From: Sphingomonadales bacterium
GTDB lineage: Bacteria > Bacteroidota > Bacteroidia > Chitinophagales > Chitinophagaceae
NCBI GenBank assembly: GCA_016872195.1
Contig: VHAT01000003.1
Span: 1-64,000 of the forward strand
Length of the DNA stretch: 64,000 nucleotides
Direction: 5' to 3'
Below are positions 62,774 through 64,000 of the stretch, piece after piece. The notes below the pieces were generated by a model, which searched no databases, was not told where the DNA came from, and worked only from the letters and a program-made list of their open reading frames with translations. The position numbers and the translations under genes are program-made. Numbering within the stretch: the first letter of the stretch is position 1; each line of letters opens with the position of its first letter.

Positions 62774-64000
62774 ATGGAACGGGCAAGGGTCATATGGGTC
62801 GATGATGAGATCGAGAGTCTTCAGTCCCAGAAATTATTTCTGGAGAACAAGGGCTATCAGGTAGACACCTTTACCAATGGCTTTGAGGCCATCGACCATG
62901 TAAAAACCCATCCGGTCGATGTGGTCTTGATCGATGAGAGTATGCCGGGTATTACCGGACTCGAGACCTTGGCCAAGATCAAGGAGATCGATCGATCGCT
63001 TCCGGTGGTGCTGATTACCAAGAACGAGACCGAGAATTTGATGGATGATGCCATCGGTTCTCAGATCAGCGATTACCTGATCAAACCCGTCAATCCCAAT
63101 CAGGTCTGGCTTAGCTTAAAAAAGATAATCGACAACAAACGCCTGGTGGCAGAGAAGACCACTTCGGCCTATCAACAACAGTTCCGTCATCTTTTTACGG
63201 CCCTCAATAGCGATCCCGATCATCGCGAGTGGCGCGACATCTATAAAAAGTTGGTCTATTGGGAGCTGGAAATGCAGCGAACCGATAGCCCACAGATGCA
63301 AGAGGTCTTGCAAACTCAGAAGGCCGAGGCCAATAACGAATTTGCCAAGTTCATCAGTAAGCAATATGCCCATTGGATACAAGATCCTTCTTCGGCTCCC
63401 ATTATGAGTCATACCTTATTGAAAGAAAAAGTAATTCCACAGCTCGAAAAAGACGTGCCTGTATTTTTTGTGCTGATCGATAATCTTCGTTTCGATCAGT
63501 GGAAGGCCATCGAGCCGGTGCTGTTGCAAAGCTTCAGGCGTACCGAAGAAGATAGTTTTTATAGCATTTTGCCTACCGCTACTCAATATGCCCGGAATGC
63601 TATTTTTTCCGGGATGATGCCATTGGAGATCCACCAGCGTTATCCCCAGTTTTGGAAGCACGATGAAGAAGAAGGAGGGAAGAATCTTTTTGAGGAAGAT
63701 TTGTTGCGGCTGCAATTGCAGCGTTTGGGGCTGGGCACCTTGAAGGTGAACTATACGAAGGTGCTCAATAATCAAACCGGGCTCGAATGGCAGCAACAGA
63801 TACATAATTTATTGTCCAACGACCTGAATGTTATCGTGTACAATTTTGTGGATATGCTCAGCCATGCTCGTACCGAGATGGAAGTGCTCAAGGAGTTAGC
63901 AGGAGACGAGAGCAGTTATCGCAGTGTGACCGCCTCTTGGTTCGAGCACTCTCCGCTACACCAGGCCCTTAAACGAATTGCCGACAAGCGCTGCAAGATC
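62774..64000 (+). CDS. porX: T9SS response regulator PorX with PglZ domain (partial at right edge)
   Basis: The first 409 codons are present and the frame stays open to the window end; family members are about 515-520 residues. Residues 1-115 form a CheY-like receiver with Asp10/Asp11, phosphorylation site Asp54 (L-I-D-E-S-M-P-G), Thr82 and Lys104. A helical linker follows (about 115-215), then the start of a PglZ (alkaline-phosphatase-superfamily) domain with F-V-L-I-D-N-L-R-F-D (Asp236), L-P-T-A-T-Q-Y and V-D-M-L-S-H. In Porphyromonas and Flavobacterium, PorX controls T9SS genes, works with the kinase PorY and a sigma factor, and its PglZ domain cleaves cyclic and linear oligonucleotides. 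Confidence 0.94.
   Translation, partial: MERARVIWVDDEIESLQSQKLFLENKGYQVDTFTNGFEAIDHVKTHPVDVVLIDESMPGITGLETLAKIKEIDRSLPVVLITKNETENLMDDAIGSQISDYLIKPVNPNQVWLSLKKIIDNKRLVAEKTTSAYQQQFRHLFTALNSDPDHREWRDIYKKLVYWELEMQRTDSPQMQEVLQTQKAEANNEFAKFISKQYAHWIQDPSSAPIMSHTLLKEKVIPQLEKDVPVFFVLIDNLRFDQWKAIEPVLLQSFRRTEEDSFYSILPTATQYARNAIFSGMMPLEIHQRYPQFWKHDEEEGGKNLFEEDLLRLQLQRLGLGTLKVNYTKVLNNQTGLEWQQQIHNLLSNDLNVIVYNFVDMLSHARTEMEVLKELAGDESSYRSVTASWFEHSPLHQALKRIADKRCKI

Overview
The window comes from a free-living member of the Bacteroidota, most likely Chitinophagaceae or a close relative. It carries the gliding/type IX secretion (T9SS) genes gldKLMN, gldB and porX. It also has the LpxC-FabZ fusion found in this phylum, many Bacteroidota-type lipoproteins, a SusC/HmuR-type TonB receptor, and the Bacteroidota -7 promoter element TAnnTTTG upstream of many genes. 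GC content is moderate, apart from an AT-rich stretch near 33.5-36.0 kb. I found no tRNA, rRNA, insertion sequence or CRISPR array. Coding density is very high, and no gene-free stretch exceeds about 300 bases.

Layout. 1-0.25 kb: a cobalamin riboswitch on the minus strand, cut by the window edge and pointing out of the window. 0.25-5.5 kb: amino-acid permease, TolC/HlyD efflux pair and gpsA. 5.5-10.4 kb: hemW, a DUF4271 membrane protein, hemD and a DUF255 thioredoxin-like protein. 10.6-15.4 kb: the gldKLMN operon, encoding the T9SS ring (GldK/N) and the proton-driven motor (GldL/M), closed by a hairpin terminator. 15.4-24.2 kb: a long minus-strand block. It holds gpmI, a haem-binding protein and a TonB receptor, then an ECF sigma factor, an unusual membrane-spanning barrel protein, a lipoprotein and uvrC.

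24.2-33.5 kb: housekeeping genes (DUF4783, nadC, SUI1-like factor, icd, apaG, gldB, nadE, rsgA, gamma-carbonic anhydrase, class III aminotransferase). 33.5-36.0 kb: an AT-rich accessory island with three unrecognised lipoproteins. 36.1-41.8 kb: glpF, glpK and a large protease-like/propeller/barrel protein. 41.8-50.7 kb: MBL hydrolase, flippase, a coiled-coil secreted protein, cytochrome c peroxidase, arfB, dtd, MazG, glyS, a tryptophanase-like enzyme and a ferredoxin reductase-like protein. 50.7-56.8 kb: mfd, a 67-residue orphan and two unrecognised exported proteins. 56.8-64.0 kb: gyrB, lpxC-fabZ, lpxD and an HD-domain gene on the minus strand, then porX on the plus strand, cut by the right edge.

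Themes. Secretion and motility are represented by motor and ring genes, gldB, and the response regulator PorX known to control T9SS in this phylum. Glycerol metabolism is covered by glpF, glpK and gpsA. NAD synthesis has nadC and nadE. Haem metabolism has hemD, hemW and a haem-type receptor with a haem-binding partner. DNA repair has uvrC and mfd. The most promising under-described items are (a) the ECF sigma factor paired with a protein that seems to join a cytoplasmic domain, an inner-membrane helix and an outer-membrane barrel in one chain; (b) the AT-rich three-lipoprotein island, one member of which carries an internally duplicated C-x2-PG-x2-C-x-VG motif; and (c) the orphan exported pair between mfd and gyrB.
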